Source of the DNA: Hydrogenophaga sp.
Lineage (GTDB): Bacteria; Pseudomonadota; Gammaproteobacteria; Burkholderiales; Burkholderiaceae_C
Assembly: GCA_030653975.1 (NCBI GenBank)
Contig: JAURYH010000020.1
Coordinates: 18,536-82,535, forward strand
Direction of reading: 5' to 3'
Length of the DNA stretch: 64,000 bases
Shown: positions 8,420 through 19,318 of the stretch, in pieces
Numbering within the stretch: the stretch's first letter is position 1
Layout of the letters: the number at the start of each line of letters is the position of its first letter
The notes under the pieces: generated by a model
Database searches by the model: none
What the model saw: only the letters and a program-made list of their open reading frames with translations
Told to the model about the DNA's origin: nothing
Position numbers and translations under genes: made by a program

Positions 8420-9547
8420 ATGCCACTGGAAACCTTCAAATCCTCGCAGTCGCTGACCATGGGTGTGGAGCTGGAACTGCAGCTCGTCAACACCTACGAC
8501 ATGGACCTCTCCAGCAGTGCCAACGACCTGCTGGAACTGCTGCGGCGCAAGCCCTTCCCGGGTGTCGTCACGCCCGAGATGACACAGAGCATGATCGAGA
8601 TCGCGACCGATATCCAGACCGAGCACGGCCCGTTGCTGGCGCAGTTGCGGGAGATCCGTGACACGCTGGTGCACGCGGGCGACCGACTCAACATCGAGAT
8701 CGCCGGTGGCGGTACACACCCGTTTCAGCGCTGGTTCGAGCAGCGCATTTTCTCCAAGCCGCGCTTCCAGCAGCTCTCGGGCCTGTACGGCTACCTGGCC
8801 AAGCAATTCACGGTGTTTGGCCAGCACGTGCACATCGGCTGCGCGTCGCCCGACGAAGCGCTGTTCCTGCTGCATTCGCTCAACCGCTACGTGCCGCACT
8901 TCATCGCGCTGTCGGCCTCGTCGCCGTTCTTCCAGGGGGTGGACACGCTGTTCGATTCGGCGCGGCTGAACTCGGTGTTCGCTTTTCCCCTGAGTGGCCG
9001 CGCGCCGTTCACGCTGAGCTGGGACGAGTTCGCCAATGTGTACTTCACCAAGATGGAGAGCACCGGCGTGGTCAAGTCCATGAAGGACTTTTACTGGGAC
9101 ATCCGGCCCAAGCCCGAATACGGCACCATCGAACTGCGTGTGTGCGACACGCCGCTCACGGTGGAGCGCGCCGCCGGTCTGGCCTGCTACCTGCAGGCGC
9201 TGTGCCGCCACCTGCTGGAGCGCACCGAGGTGCCGCCCGAAGAAGACGACTACCTCGTCTACACCTACAACCGCTTCCAGGCCTGCCGCTTCGGGCTCGA
9301 CGGCATGATGGTCAACCCCAAGACGCGCGAGCAGATCAGCATCCGCGAGGACATCCTGGCCACGCTGCGCCACCTGGGGCCGCACGCCGAGGCGCTGAAC
9401 TCCCAGGCCGCGCTCGACGAGATCGAACGCACGGCGGCGCGCGATGGCAACCACGCCAGTTTCCTGCGCAAGCGGTACGCCGAGAGCGGCAGCGTGCAGA
9501 GTGTGGTGCGGGCGAGTGTGGACGCCTTGCGGCGCGGTCCGGGCTGA
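8420..9547 (+). CDS. YbdK-type carboxylate-amine ligase (glutamate-cysteine ligase family 2)
   Basis: 375 residues, the normal length of the family. GCS2 hallmarks: GVELELQLV (15-23), [22 protein letters not shown], and [13 protein letters not shown] near the active-site strand. E. coli YbdK has weak gamma-glutamylcysteine-forming activity in vitro, but physiological substrates of most homologues are unknown. It is coupled to a Kef-like antiporter; Kef systems are gated by glutathione adducts, so a thiol link is a plausible inference. Confidence 0.88.
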   Translation: MPLETFKSSQSLTMGVELELQLVNTYDMDLSSSANDLLELLRRKPFPGVVTPEMTQSMIEIATDIQTEHGPLLAQLREIRDTLVHAGDRLNIEIAGGGTHPFQRWFEQRIFSKPRFQQLSGLYGYLAKQFTVFGQHVHIGCASPDEALFLLHSLNRYVPHFIALSASSPFFQGVDTLFDSARLNSVFAFPLSGRAPFTLSWDEFANVYFTKMESTGVVKSMKDFYWDIRPKPEYGTIELRVCDTPLTVERAAGLACYLQALCRHLLERTEVPPEEDDYLVYTYNRFQACRFGLDGMMVNPKTREQISIREDILATLRHLGPHAEALNSQAALDEIERTAARDGNHASFLRKRYAESGSVQSVVRASVDALRRGPG

Positions 9548-9592
9548 GCATCATGGACCATGGCAGCGAAGGCTGCCTGGAAGCACGCCGGG

Positions 9593-10435
9593 CTATTTTG
9601 AGAAGCGTTTTCTTGTGAGCGCCAGGGCCAGCCAGAAGGCGGCCACGGTGTAGACCAGCAGCACGGCGGCATGCAGCCAGACGTTTTCGGGCCACTGGTC
9701 CATGAACAGGGGGCGCACCAGCTCCACCGCGTTGGTCAGTGGCAGCCAGTCGGAAATGGCGCGCACCACCCCGGGCAATTGCTCCCGCGGAAAGAACACC
9801 CCGGAGAGGAACATCATCGGGGTCAGGAACAGCGTGAAGTAGTAGGTGAAGAAGTCGTAGCCCTGGGCCAGGGCGTTGAACACCAGGGCGATGCACGAAA
9901 ACGTGATGCCCACGCCCAGCAACACCGGCCAGGCCAGCAGCAGCTTCGGCGAATGGCTGATGCCCAGCGCGAGCATCACGGCCATGATGGCCGTGACCGA
10001 AAACAGCGCCTTGAAACCGGCCCACAACATTTCCGCCAGCACCACGTCGTCCAGGCTCACCGGCGCGTTCAGGATGCCGTCCCAGGTTTTCTGCACGTGC
10101 ATGCGCGAAAACGCCGAATACAGCGCCTCGAAGCTGGCCGCGTTCATCGCGCTCATGCAGATGCTGCCGCTGGCGAGGAACAGGATGTAGGGCACGGCCA
10201 GGTTGCCCTGCGGCGTGCTGATGGTCACCTGGCCCACCAGCGCGCCCATGCCGTAACCGAACGCCACCAGCCACATCAGCGGCTCGGCGATGTTGCCCAC
10301 CAGGCTTGGGATGGCGAGCTTTTTCCAGACCAGCAGGTTGCGCAGGAACACAGGCCACCAGCGGCTTGAAAGCCGAGGGGCGACCCAGTGTGAAGGTGAA
10401 GGGGTTGTGGCCAAGGTCGTTGTGTTCATGTTCAT
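9593..10435 (-). CDS. ABC-2 type transporter permease, NodJ-like
   Basis: 280 residues with six hydrophobic helices. It resembles the NodJ/DrrB group: [21 protein letters not shown], the [13 protein letters not shown] segment (typical ABC-2 signature region) and a C-terminal helix. Its start overlaps the ATPase stop by ATGA (10432-10435), so permease and ATPase are translated together. Together they should form a homodimeric exporter of a lipid, polysaccharide or drug substrate. NodIJ in rhizobia exports lipo-chitooligosaccharide, but related pairs are common in Burkholderiales without nodulation, so the substrate is open. Confidence 0.88.
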   Translation of the reverse strand: MNMNTTTLATTPSPSHWVAPRLSSRWWPVFLRNLLVWKKLAIPSLVGNIAEPLMWLVAFGYGMGALVGQVTISTPQGNLAVPYILFLASGSICMSAMNAASFEALYSAFSRMHVQKTWDGILNAPVSLDDVVLAEMLWAGFKALFSVTAIMAVMLALGISHSPKLLLAWPVLLGVGITFSCIALVFNALAQGYDFFTYYFTLFLTPMMFLSGVFFPREQLPGVVRAISDWLPLTNAVELVRPLFMDQWPENVWLHAAVLLVYTVAAFWLALALTRKRFSK

Positions 10436-11367
10436 CCGTCCTCGCGGATCTGCCGGCCGGTGAGTTTCAGAAACAGGTCTTCCAGGTTCGCCGGCCGGTG
10501 CAGGGTGCGCAGCTGGTGGTGGGCGCCCAGCGCCGCCAGCAGCGGCAGGGCCTGCGCCGTGTAGAAGAACACGGTCTCGCCGCTCACCTCCACCCGCGCC
10601 GCGAGCTGGCGCAGGGCGGCGTGTTCATCCGCCTGGGCCAGCGCCAGCGCGCCGTTGCCGTACACCTCCACCACGTCGGGTTCCAGGTGCTGCGCGATCA
10701 GTTCGCGCGGGCGGCCCTCGGCGATCTTGCGGCCATGATCCAGCACCAGCAGGCGCGAGCACAGGCGCTCGGCCTCGTCCATGAAGTGCGTGGTCAGCAG
10801 GATGCTCTTGCCCTGCTGCAGCAGCTGCTGCAGGCGCTCCCACATCAGGTGGCGCGCCTGCGGGTCCAGCCCGGTGGTGGGTTCGTCGAGCATCAGCAAC
10901 TGCGGGTCGTTCACCAGCGCGCGCGCCAGCGACAGGCGCCGCTTCATGCCGCCCGAGAGTTCGCCCGGCTTGGCGTCGGCCTTGTGCGAGAGCGCGGCGA
11001 AATCGAGCAACTGCGGGATGCGCGGGCGGATCTGCGCGGCACTCATGCCGAAGTAGCGGCCATAGACCAGCAGGTTTTCGGCGCAACTGAAGTCCGGGTC
11101 CAGCGTGTCGATCTGGCTCACCACGCCCAGCAGCGCCTTGATGGCCAGCGCATCGCGCGGCATGTCCAGGCCGAAGGCGGTGATGCGGCCTGCGTCCGGG
11201 GCGGTCAGGCCCAGGCACATGCGGATGGTGGTGGTTTTGCCCGCACCGTTGGGGCCGATCACGCCCAGGCATTCGCCCGGGGCGATGGCGAACGACAGGT
11301 CGTCCACCACGGTGGCGTCACCATAGCGCTTGGCCAGGTGCTGGCATTCGAAGAGATTGGTGTTCAT
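10432..11367 (-). CDS. ABC transporter ATPase, NodI-like
   Basis: 311 residues from the ATG at 11367, which has GGAGG seven bases upstream; a start eight codons earlier is less likely. Walker [11 protein letters not shown] (38-47), signature LSGGMKRR, Walker [13 protein letters not shown] and the switch histidine in [12 protein letters not shown] are intact. The C-terminal 80 residues form the DrrA/NodI-type extension. It energises the downstream permease. A type-2 GC-rich intergenic element lies upstream. Confidence 0.9.
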   Translation of the reverse strand: MNTNLFECQHLAKRYGDATVVDDLSFAIAPGECLGVIGPNGAGKTTTIRMCLGLTAPDAGRITAFGLDMPRDALAIKALLGVVSQIDTLDPDFSCAENLLVYGRYFGMSAAQIRPRIPQLLDFAALSHKADAKPGELSGGMKRRLSLARALVNDPQLLMLDEPTTGLDPQARHLMWERLQQLLQQGKSILLTTHFMDEAERLCSRLLVLDHGRKIAEGRPRELIAQHLEPDVVEVYGNGALALAQADEHAALRQLAARVEVSGETVFFYTAQALPLLAALGAHHQLRTLHRPANLEDLFLKLTGRQIREDG

Positions 11368-11439
11368 TGGACTGCCCTCCGTGCTGCGCACTGCGGGGCT
11401 GAGCGTCTTCGGAACGGCCGGTCGGCGTTCATGTCAGTG

Positions 11440-11515
11440 GCGCCCGGCCGCCCGAAGCCATTGACGCGCCCCCTCGGGGGGGCAGCGAGCGATGCGAGCG
11501 TGGGGGCATTCATGC
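11440..11515. repeat. Type-2 GC-rich intergenic element
   Basis: Contains GCGCCCCCTCGGGGGGGCAG then CGAGCGATGCGAGCGTGGGGG, a variant of the element family that flanks macB at 16.2 kb. It fills most of the 252-base gap between the ABC ATPase and psd; no gene is evident there. Confidence 0.7.
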
Positions 11516-11619
11516 AAGGCATTGTGCCCGCCTGTCCGGCCAGCTGCGCGCCTTGAGCGTCCAAGGGTGCCGCCTACAATATTGCCACCTGGCCGACCGG
11601 TCCTTTTGCGCGCCCTGAA

Positions 11620-12537
11620 GTGTCCTTATCCCCTGCCGTTGTCCTGCAATACCTGCTGCCCAAGCGGGCGATCACCGTGTTCGCCGGCTGGTGCGCCGGG
11701 TCGCGCGCGACCTGGTGGACGCGCAACGTGATCCCCTGGTTCATCCGGCGTTACGGGGTCAACATGGCCGAGGCCGCCAACCCGGACCCGCGTGCTTACG
11801 CCACCTTCAACGAGTTCTTCACCCGGGCGCTCAAGCCCGGTGTGCGGCCGCTGGCCCGCGCGGCCTTTGTCTGTCCGGTGGATGGCGCCATCAGCCAGTA
11901 CGGTGCCATCGAACACGACCAGATTTTCCAGGCCAAAGGCCACAGCTACAGCACGCAGGCCCTGGTGGGGGGTGATGCCGAACTGGCCGCGCAGTTCAAC
12001 GACGGCGCCTTCGCCACCATCTACCTCAGCCCCAGGGACTACCACCGCATCCACATGCCCAGCGCGGCGCGCCTGCGCCGCATGATCCACGTGCCCGGCG
12101 ACCTGTTTTCGGTCAACCCGACCACGGCGCGCGGTGTGCCCGGCCTGTTCGCGCGCAACGAGCGCGTGGTCTGCGTGTTCGACGTGCCGCACGGCGACAG
12201 CGGCGAGATGCGCCCGTTCGTGCAGGTGCTGGTGGGCGCCACCATCGTCGGCAGCATGGCCACCGCGTGGCACGGCGTGGTGAACCCGCCGCGACCGGGC
12301 CAGGTGCGCGAGTGGCGCTACGACGACAAGGCCTGTCTGCTGGACCGCGGGGAAGAGATGGGCTGCTTCCTGCTCGGCTCCACCGTGGTGCTGCTCTGGC
12401 CCAAGGACACCATTGACTTCAACCCGCAATGGCTCGCCGGACAGGGCGTGCGCATGGGCGAGGCCATGGGCAACGCCGTGCTGACCGAACATGACACCCA
12501 ACCCCAGGCACTGACCTCCTCCCAGGACACCCCATGA
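11620..12537 (+). CDS. psd: Phosphatidylserine decarboxylase proenzyme
   Basis: 305 residues with a GTG start at 11620. The enzyme makes phosphatidylethanolamine from phosphatidylserine at the inner membrane. The self-cleavage motif is LGST in [14 protein letters not shown] near the C-terminus, where Ser becomes the pyruvoyl group of the small subunit. Other conserved blocks: [37 protein letters not shown] and [11 protein letters not shown]. Ends within the start of purT by a 4-base ATGA overlap, an unusual lipid-purine gene pairing. Confidence 0.95.
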   Translation: MSLSPAVVLQYLLPKRAITVFAGWCAGSRATWWTRNVIPWFIRRYGVNMAEAANPDPRAYATFNEFFTRALKPGVRPLARAAFVCPVDGAISQYGAIEHDQIFQAKGHSYSTQALVGGDAELAAQFNDGAFATIYLSPRDYHRIHMPSAARLRRMIHVPGDLFSVNPTTARGVPGLFARNERVVCVFDVPHGDSGEMRPFVQVLVGATIVGSMATAWHGVVNPPRPGQVREWRYDDKACLLDRGEEMGCFLLGSTVVLLWPKDTIDFNPQWLAGQGVRMGEAMGNAVLTEHDTQPQALTSSQDTP

Positions 12538-13760
12538 CCACCCTCGGCACCCCGCTGTCTCCCTCCGCCACCAAGGTGATGCTGCTCGGCTCCGGCGAGC
12601 TGGGCAAGGAGGTGCTGATCGCCTTGCAGCGCCTGGGCGTGGAAACCATTGCGGTGGACCGCTACGACAACGCCCCGGGCCAGCAGGTCGCGCACCATGC
12701 GCGCACCATCACCATGAGCGACCCGGCGCAACTGAAGACGCTGATCGAAGCCGAGCGCCCGCACCTGGTGGTGCCCGAGATCGAGGCGATTGCCACGCCC
12801 ATGCTGCAGGAGATCGAAGCGGCAGGCCTGGTGCGCGTGATCCCCACCGCGCGCGCCGCGCGCCTGACCATGGACCGCGAAGGCATCCGCCGGCTCGCGG
12901 CCGAAACGCTGGGCCTGCCGACCAGCCCGTACCAGTTCTGCGACTCGCTGGAAGAGCTGCAGGCCGCGATTGACGCGGGCATCGGTTACCCCTGCATCGT
13001 CAAGCCGGTGATGAGCAGTTCGGGCAAGGGCCAGAGCAAGATCGACGGCCCGGCCGATGTGAAGACCGCCTGGGACTACGCGATGTCGGGCGGCCGTGTC
13101 GGGCCGGGCCGCATCATCGTGGAAGGTTTCATTGCTTTCGATTACGAGATCACGCAGCTCACCGTGCGCGCGTTGGGTGCCAACGGCGACATCGAAACGC
13201 ATTTCTGCGACCCGATCGGCCACGTGCAGGTGAGTGGCGACTACGTGGAAAGCTGGCAACCGCACCCGATGACGCCGACCGCGCTGGCCGAGTCGCGCCG
13301 CATCGCCAAGGCGGTGACGGACGATCTGGGCATGGGCCACGATGGCCAGCCCTCGGGCCTGGGTCTGTTCGGCGTGGAGCTGTTCGTCAAGGGTGACCAG
13401 GTCTGGTTCAGCGAAGTGAGCCCGCGCCCGCACGACACCGGCATGGTGACCATGATCACGCAGTGGCAGAACGAGTTCGAGCTGCACGCCCGCGCCATCC
13501 TCGGCCTGCCGGTGAGTACCGCGCTCAAGAGCCCGGGCGCCAGCGCCGTGATCTACGGCGGCGTGGAAGCCACCGGCATCGTTTTCGACGGCGTGGACGA
13601 GGCCCTGCGTGTACCGAACAGCGAGATCCGCCTGTTCGGCAAACCCGAGAGCTTCGTGAAGCGCCGAATGGGCGTGGCGCTGGTGCACGATGCGGATGTG
13701 GAAGTGGCGCGCACGCAGGCGAAACTGGCGGCCAGCAAGGTCAAGCCACGGATCGCCTGA
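12534..13760 (+). CDS. purT: Formate-dependent phosphoribosylglycinamide formyltransferase (GAR transformylase 2)
   Basis: 408 residues, ATP-grasp enzyme. It uses formate and ATP to formylate GAR in purine synthesis, bypassing folate-dependent PurN. Seen: N-terminal [10 protein letters not shown] nucleotide-binding loop, [14 protein letters not shown], the central ATP-grasp block [15 protein letters not shown] and the Mg/ATP segment [17 protein letters not shown]. Full length, translationally coupled to psd. A short membrane-protein gene follows after 61 bases. Confidence 0.96.
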   Translation: MTTLGTPLSPSATKVMLLGSGELGKEVLIALQRLGVETIAVDRYDNAPGQQVAHHARTITMSDPAQLKTLIEAERPHLVVPEIEAIATPMLQEIEAAGLVRVIPTARAARLTMDREGIRRLAAETLGLPTSPYQFCDSLEELQAAIDAGIGYPCIVKPVMSSSGKGQSKIDGPADVKTAWDYAMSGGRVGPGRIIVEGFIAFDYEITQLTVRALGANGDIETHFCDPIGHVQVSGDYVESWQPHPMTPTALAESRRIAKAVTDDLGMGHDGQPSGLGLFGVELFVKGDQVWFSEVSPRPHDTGMVTMITQWQNEFELHARAILGLPVSTALKSPGASAVIYGGVEATGIVFDGVDEALRVPNSEIRLFGKPESFVKRRMGVALVHDADVEVARTQAKLAASKVKPRIA

Positions 13761-13821
13761 AGGGCTGGTGTTCGCTGGCAATCGGGTTGGGCCGGTGCCG
13801 TATCACACCGGGGCATCCCAC

Positions 13822-14100
13822 ATGAAACCTGCCGCCAAGTGGCTCTTCACCGCCATCAGCGTGACCTTTGCCGCCTTGGGTGTTCTCGCCATCGTGACCG
13901 AGGTTCACACGGGCGCCACGCGACGGCAAGGCATCGTCACCGTGTTCGGTGACGATGCGGTCTGGATCGGTCAGACCTGTCTGCTGCTGGCGGCACTGCC
14001 GCTGGCGGTCTGGTTGCCGGCGCGCTGGGTGGGCAAGGCGCTCGTGCTGTGGTGGCTGGCCTTGATGGCCTTGTTGTACGCCTTTGTCTTTCTGCGCTGA
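13822..14100 (+). CDS. Small hypothetical membrane protein
   Basis: 92 residues from the ATG at 13822, with about three hydrophobic segments (WLFTAISVTFAALGVLAIV; WIGQTCLLLAALPLAVWL; ALVLWWLALMALLYAFVFL). No motif recognised. The spacing after purT suggests co-transcription, although the ribosome binding site is weak. Codon bias resembles its neighbours, so it is likely a real gene. Confidence 0.6.
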   Translation: MKPAAKWLFTAISVTFAALGVLAIVTEVHTGATRRQGIVTVFGDDAVWIGQTCLLLAALPLAVWLPARWVGKALVLWWLALMALLYAFVFLR

Positions 14101-14135
14101 AATCCCCAACCCGCGGGCAGAGCGAAGTGTCTGCA

Positions 14136-14218
14136 CCCAGGGCACCGCGGAACCGGCTTTGCCGGGCCGCCAGTGCCGCCCCCTTGAGGGGGTGACGCCG
14201 CAGGCGGCGCGGGGGTGG
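14136..14218 (-). repeat. Stop-codon-adjacent GC-rich intergenic element, copy 2
   Basis: Nearly identical to copy 1 (CACCGCGGAACCGGCTTTGC core, CCCCCTTGAGGGGG hairpin, GCCGCAGGCGGC hairpin). Read from the MacB-type permease gene it begins right after the TAG stop. Confidence 0.88.
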
Positions 14219-14220
14219 GC

Positions 14221-15418
14221 CTACTCGTGCCGCAGCGCGTCGATCGGGTTCAGCCGCGCCGCACGCCGCGCCGGGAAGTAGCCGAACAGCACGCCGATCG
14301 CCGCTGAAAACACAAAGCTCAGCACGTTCACGCTCAGGTTGAACTGGTAAGGCACGTTCATCAGCGCCGAGAGGCCGAGCGAGGCGCCGGTGGCCAGCAC
14401 GATGCCGATGAGTCCGCCCAGCGCGGCCAGCACCACGGCCTCGATCAGGAACTGCAGCAGCACCTCGCGCTCCAGCGCGCCAATGGCCAGGCGCAGGCCG
14501 ATCTCGCGGGTGCGCTCGGTCACGCTCACCAGCATGATGTTCATGATGCCGATGCCGCCCACCAGCAGGCTCACCGCGGCCACCGCGCCGAGCAGCATGG
14601 TCATGATCTTGGTGGTGCCCGACAGTGTTTCGGCCAGCTGTTTGGTGTCGAGCACGTTGAAGTTGTCTTCGTCGCTCTCGGCCAGTTTGCGCCGCTCGCG
14701 CAGCAACTGGGTGATGGTCGCGGTGATGCGGGTGGCGTCCGCGCCGTCGCTCATGGACACCAGCAGGGTGTTCACCCGGGTGTGGCCGACGATGCGGCGT
14801 TGCAGGGTCTTGATCGGCATCAGGACCACATCGTCCTGGTCGTTGCCGAAGGCGCCTTGTCCTTTGGATTGCAGGGTGCCGATGACCTCGCAGCTCATGG
14901 CCTTGACGCGCAGTTGCGCGCCCACCGCGCTGGTGCTGCCGAAGAGCTCGCGCTGCACCGTCTGACCGATCAGGCAGACGGCGCCGCCCGCGCGCAGCTC
15001 GTCGCTGCTGAATTCGCGGCCGTCGGCCAGCTTCCAGTTGCCGGTGGTGAGCCAGTCGTTGGTGCTGCCGATCACGCTGCTGCTCCAGTTGCGGCCGTTG
15101 GCCACGAGCACCGCGCCGGTGCGCGCTTCGGCTGCGACCGCGGCGATGCCACCGATCTGCGCTGCAATGGCTTCGCCATCGCTCTCCTTGAAGGCGGGCG
15201 CGCTGGCGCCGCTGCCGCCCGGGCCCATGCGCTGGCCGGGACGCACCTGCAGCAGGTTGGTGCCCAGACCCGAAATCTGGTTCTGCACCGCGGCCGTGGC
15301 GCCGTTGCCGACCGTGACCATGGTGATCACCGCGCTCACGCCGATGACGATGCCGAGGATGGTGAGGAAGGAGCGCAGCAGGTTGCGCCGGATGGAGCGC
15401 AGCGCGAGCAGCAGGGTG

Positions 15419-15429
<11 letters not shown>
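14221..15429 (-). CDS. MacB-type ABC transporter permease (FtsX/MacB_PCD)
   Basis: 402 residues. One N-terminal helix (LTILGIVIGVSAVITMVTV), a periplasmic MacB_PCD domain of roughly 220 residues, then three C-terminal helices with the FtsX signature IGIMNIMLVSVTERTREIGL and the ending RRAARLNPIDALRHE. In E. coli MacB the ATPase and permease are one chain; here they are split, as in many MacB homologues. Its start overlaps the ATPase gene by 11 bases. Acts with MacA-like adaptor and TolC-like channel to move periplasmic substrates (macrolides, lipopeptides, siderophores in relatives) across the outer membrane. Confidence 0.92.
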
Positions 15430-16204
<775 letters not shown>

Positions 16205-16207
<3 letters not shown>

Positions 16208-16372
16208 GGAATCCGGCGCCGGGCCGCCCCAAGCCGGATCAGCCCCCCCGGGGGGCAACGACCCGCGCTGCGGTGGAGTGTGGGGGCTCATGGAATCCGG
16301 CGCCGGGCCGCCCCAAGCCGGATCAGCCCCCCCGGGGGGCAACGACCCGCTCAGCGGTGGAGTTTGGGGGCT
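16205..16372 (-). repeat. Tandem duplication of an 84-base type-2 intergenic element between adaptor and ATPase genes
   Basis: Two 84-base units (16205-16288, 16289-16372) differ at only a few bases. Each contains CGGCGCCGGGCCGCC and a CCCCCCCGGGGGGC hairpin, and on the coding strand each begins with ATGAGC. 84 is divisible by three, so both units keep the frame open into the ATPase gene. The outer unit starts at the adaptor stop codon. Confidence 0.9.
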
Positions 16373-17673
16373 CATGATCCTGTTCCGGCAGCGCGTTGTT
16401 CGGTGATCACGGCCAGGCCTTCGCTCAGGGTTTCGCCGCTGACTTCGGTGTTGCGGCCGTCGCTGATGCCGGTCTTGACCGACATGGCCACCGGCTGGCC
16501 GTCCTGCAGCACCCAGATCTGGCGCGGGCCCCCGCCACGGCGGTCGGTGCCGGCGGTCTTGGTGCCCGAGCGCGGCGGGCGCGGCATCAGCTTGGACAGG
16601 ATGCTGGAGTTGGCGGAAGTGGCGCCGTTGCCGCTGGCGGGCGAGAAGCGCAGCGCGGTGTTGGGCACCAGCAGCACGCCCTTCGCTTCCTGGGCCACGA
16701 TGGTGGCGGCGGCCGTCATGCCCGGGCGCAGGCTGAGGTCGCTGTTGTCCACGTTGAGCGTGGTGGTGTAGGTGACCACGTTGTCGGTCTTGGTGGAGCC
16801 AAAGGCCACGCGGTTGATGGTGGCCGGGTAGCGGCGCGCCGGGAAGGCGCTCACGGTGAAGGTGGCTTTCTGGTCCACCTTGACCGCGCCCACATCGGCC
16901 TCGTCCACCGCCACATCGAGCTTGAGCTGCGCGAGGTCTTCTGCCACGGAGAACAGCGTCACGGCCTGCAGCGAGGCGGCCACGGCGTTGCCCGGGTCCA
17001 CCGAGCGGCTGAGCACCACGCCGTTGATGGGCGAGCGGATCGAGGCCTTGGACAGGTTGGTTTCGGTGGTGGCGAGGGCGGCGCGCGATTCGGTGACCGA
17101 AGCCCGTGCAGCGGCCTCGCTGGCCACGGCGCGCTCCACGGCGGCCCTTGCGCTGTCAAGCTCGGTGGCCGAGGGCACCTTGCCGCCCGACAGGCGCGCC
17201 ACCTCTTCAAAACGCGCCAGTGTGGCGCGCGATTCCTTCACCGTGGCGCTGGCCTGGGCCAGTTGCGCCTGGGCCGAGGCCAGACCGGCGCGCGACTGCG
17301 TCACCTGGTCCACCAGCTTGGCGGTGTCCAGCTCCACCAGCACCTGGCCGGCCCTGATGTGGTCGTTCACGTCCACGTGCACCCGCTTGACGGTGCCCGA
17401 GAGCTCGCTGCCAATGTTGACCGAGCGTGTGGGCTGCAGCGTGCCGTTGGCCAGCACGGTGAGCGTGATGTCGCCCTTTTTCAGAGGCTCGGTCACGTAG
17501 ACCGGCGCGGCCTTGCTCTGCTGCTGCGCCTGCCAGTAGGTGATGCCGCCAGCCACGACGATGAGCGCTGCGATGCCCAGCCACAGCGAGCTGCGCTGCC
17601 ACCAGCGTGGCGGGTGGTCACTGCCCAGAAGGTTTTGCAGGTCGGCGGAGGGGGTGTCTTTTTGGGAGGTCAT
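16372..17673 (-). CDS. MacA-like periplasmic adaptor (membrane fusion protein)
   Basis: 433 residues. A cytoplasmic N-terminus, one membrane anchor (LWLGIAALIVVAGGITYW, about 30-48), a lipoyl/barrel-sandwich domain (GTLQPTRSVNIGSELSGTV), a long coiled-coil hairpin (about 115-215, SRAGLASAQAQLAQASATV and beyond), beta-barrel and membrane-proximal domains. It links the MacB-like pump to the TolC-like channel. It lies 26 bases downstream of the channel gene on the same strand. A Gly/Pro/Arg-rich insertion near PRPPRSGTKTAGTDRRGGG is not typical of MacA and may be a flexible loop. Confidence 0.92.
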   Translation of the reverse strand: MTSQKDTPSADLQNLLGSDHPPRWWQRSSLWLGIAALIVVAGGITYWQAQQQSKAAPVYVTEPLKKGDITLTVLANGTLQPTRSVNIGSELSGTVKRVHVDVNDHIRAGQVLVELDTAKLVDQVTQSRAGLASAQAQLAQASATVKESRATLARFEEVARLSGGKVPSATELDSARAAVERAVASEAAARASVTESRAALATTETNLSKASIRSPINGVVLSRSVDPGNAVAASLQAVTLFSVAEDLAQLKLDVAVDEADVGAVKVDQKATFTVSAFPARRYPATINRVAFGSTKTDNVVTYTTTLNVDNSDLSLRPGMTAAATIVAQEAKGVLLVPNTALRFSPASGNGATSANSSILSKLMPRPPRSGTKTAGTDRRGGGPRQIWVLQDGQPVAMSVKTGISDGRNTEVSGETLSEGLAVITEQRAAGTGS

Positions 17674-17699
17674 GGCGGTTCGGGTTCTGTGATCGGGTT

Positions 17700-19166
17700 T
17701 CAGCGGGCGGAGGCTTCGACCGGCTGTGCGTCGGGCGTCCAGCCGCCACCGAGGGCCTTGTACAGGCGCACGTGGTCGGCGCTCAGCGTGGCCTGGATGC
17801 TGGCCACGCTGTCCTGTGTCGAGAGCAGGGTGCGCTGGGTGTCGAGCACGGTGCGGAAATCGATCAGGCCGCTTTCGTAGCGCTGGCGCGCCAGCAACTC
17901 GGCGTTGGCCGCAGCCGCGGAGGCGGCCTGCAGTCGGGCCAGGCGTTCGCGATTGCCCTGCAGCGCCACCAGCGCGTCTTCCACATCCTTCACGGCGGTG
18001 ATCACCGTGCCCTGGTAGGCCACACGCGCCTGCTCCAGCGCGGCTTCCTGCGAGCGCACCCGGGCGCGCGCGGCGCCGCCGTCGAACAGCGGCACCGACA
18101 CACCGGCCAGCAGCGAACGCGCCACCGATGCGCCGCTGGTGAGCGTGCCCAGCGTGAGGGCGCTCAGACCCAGCGAGCCGCTGAGGCGAAAGCTCGGGTA
18201 ACGCGCTGCGTCGGCCACGGCCACACGGGCCAGCGCGGCGTTGATGCGGTGTTCGGCGGTGCGCACGTCGGGGCGCTGGCGCAGGGTCTCGGCCGGAAAG
18301 GCCAGCGCCAGGTCGCCCGCGCCCTGCGGGATGGCGGCGGCCGTGCCCAGCGCGCCTTGCAGCGCGGCGGGCAGCGTGCCCGGTGCCTGCCCGGTCAGCA
18401 CGGCGAGGCCGCTCATGGCCTGGGCGATACCGGTCTGCAGCGAGGGGATCTGGGCCGCGGTCTGTTCGCTCGATGCAGTTGCCTGTTCGAGGTCCAGCGA
18501 GGAAGCCAGGCCGGCCTGGGTGCGCCAGCGCGTGATCTGCAGGGTTTCAGTCTGTGCGGCGAGGTTGCTGCGCGCAATGGCCAGCCGCGTCTGCAGGCCG
18601 CGCAGTTCGATGTAGGTGGCGGCGACCTCGGCCGCCAGCGACACCTGCACGTCGGCCAGGCTGGTTTCGGACGCGCGGGCGTCGGCTTCGCTGGCGTTCA
18701 GTGCGCTGCGGTTGCCACCAAAAATATCCGGCTCCCAGCTGGCGTCGAAGCCGGCCTGGAAGCGGTTGCCGGCATCCGCGCTGCCCGACTGGCTGCGCTG
18801 CGCCGAACCCGAAGCGTCCAGCGTGGGGCCGAGACCGGCCTGCTGCACGTCGCGCTGCGCGCGCGCCTGCAGCAGCGCGGCCTGTGCGCTTTTCACGCTG
18901 GTGTTGGCCTGCAGCGCCTGTGTGACCAGCGTGGTGAGGGTGGGGTCGTTGAAGCGTTTCCACCAGTTGGCCAGCACCGTGGCCGAGGTTGCGGCGGCGG
19001 GACCGGCCGTGGCCGTGGACCAAGTCGCGGGCAGCGGTGTGTCGGGTGAACCACCGTCCACGGGCGCCAGGCTGGCACAGGCGGACAGCAGGACGACACT
19101 GGCCAGGGCGACGAGGGTGACAGGTCGGCGGACCGGTCGGGCTTGGGAGGGGGGGAGCAGGTTCAT
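17700..19166 (-). CDS. TolC-family outer-membrane efflux lipoprotein (NodT type)
   Basis: 488 residues. Lipoprotein signal peptide with lipobox LLSAC (lipidated C30). Two OEP repeats typical of OprM/NodT: the N-terminal NWWKRFNDPTL block and the second half with AFPAETLRQRPDVRTAEHRI and SVPLFDGGAARARVRSQEAAL. Forms the outer-membrane duct for the adaptor/pump encoded downstream. First gene of a four-gene operon running to 14221. A pair of 8-base direct repeats lies 60-78 bases upstream of its start. Confidence 0.93.
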   Translation of the reverse strand: MNLLPPSQARPVRRPVTLVALASVVLLSACASLAPVDGGSPDTPLPATWSTATAGPAAATSATVLANWWKRFNDPTLTTLVTQALQANTSVKSAQAALLQARAQRDVQQAGLGPTLDASGSAQRSQSGSADAGNRFQAGFDASWEPDIFGGNRSALNASEADARASETSLADVQVSLAAEVAATYIELRGLQTRLAIARSNLAAQTETLQITRWRTQAGLASSLDLEQATASSEQTAAQIPSLQTGIAQAMSGLAVLTGQAPGTLPAALQGALGTAAAIPQGAGDLALAFPAETLRQRPDVRTAEHRINAALARVAVADAARYPSFRLSGSLGLSALTLGTLTSGASVARSLLAGVSVPLFDGGAARARVRSQEAALEQARVAYQGTVITAVKDVEDALVALQGNRERLARLQAASAAAANAELLARQRYESGLIDFRTVLDTQRTLLSTQDSVASIQATLSADHVRLYKALGGGWTPDAQPVEASAR

Positions 19167-19225
19167 GGTGTTCGTTCAGCATACCGGCTACGCCGTTGCC
19201 CCATTGTGCGCAAGCGAACATGACC

Positions 19226-19244
19226 GACTGTGACCGGACTGTGA
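19226..19244 (-). promoter_or_regulatory. Direct repeats with 11-base period upstream of the efflux operon
   Basis: TCACAGTC-CGG-TCACAGTC on the operon strand, two perfect 8-mers one helical turn apart. This spacing is typical of OmpR/PhoB-family response regulator sites, so the efflux operon may be two-component controlled. Confidence 0.5.
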
Positions 19245-19318
19245 AGTTCCGGTAAAGCCGGTTCGTACTTTGGTGGTATCCGACCGTCAGCGGTGTTTTG
19301 AGGAGTCGTTCCCCGCCG

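Noticed and set aside
7613..9454. 613-codon frame antisense to the antiporter and YbdK genes
   Set aside because: Low-complexity shadow of two well-supported genes.
12318..13781. 487-codon frame antisense to psd-purT
   Set aside because: Composition is that of a GC-rich shadow; purT has complete family motifs.
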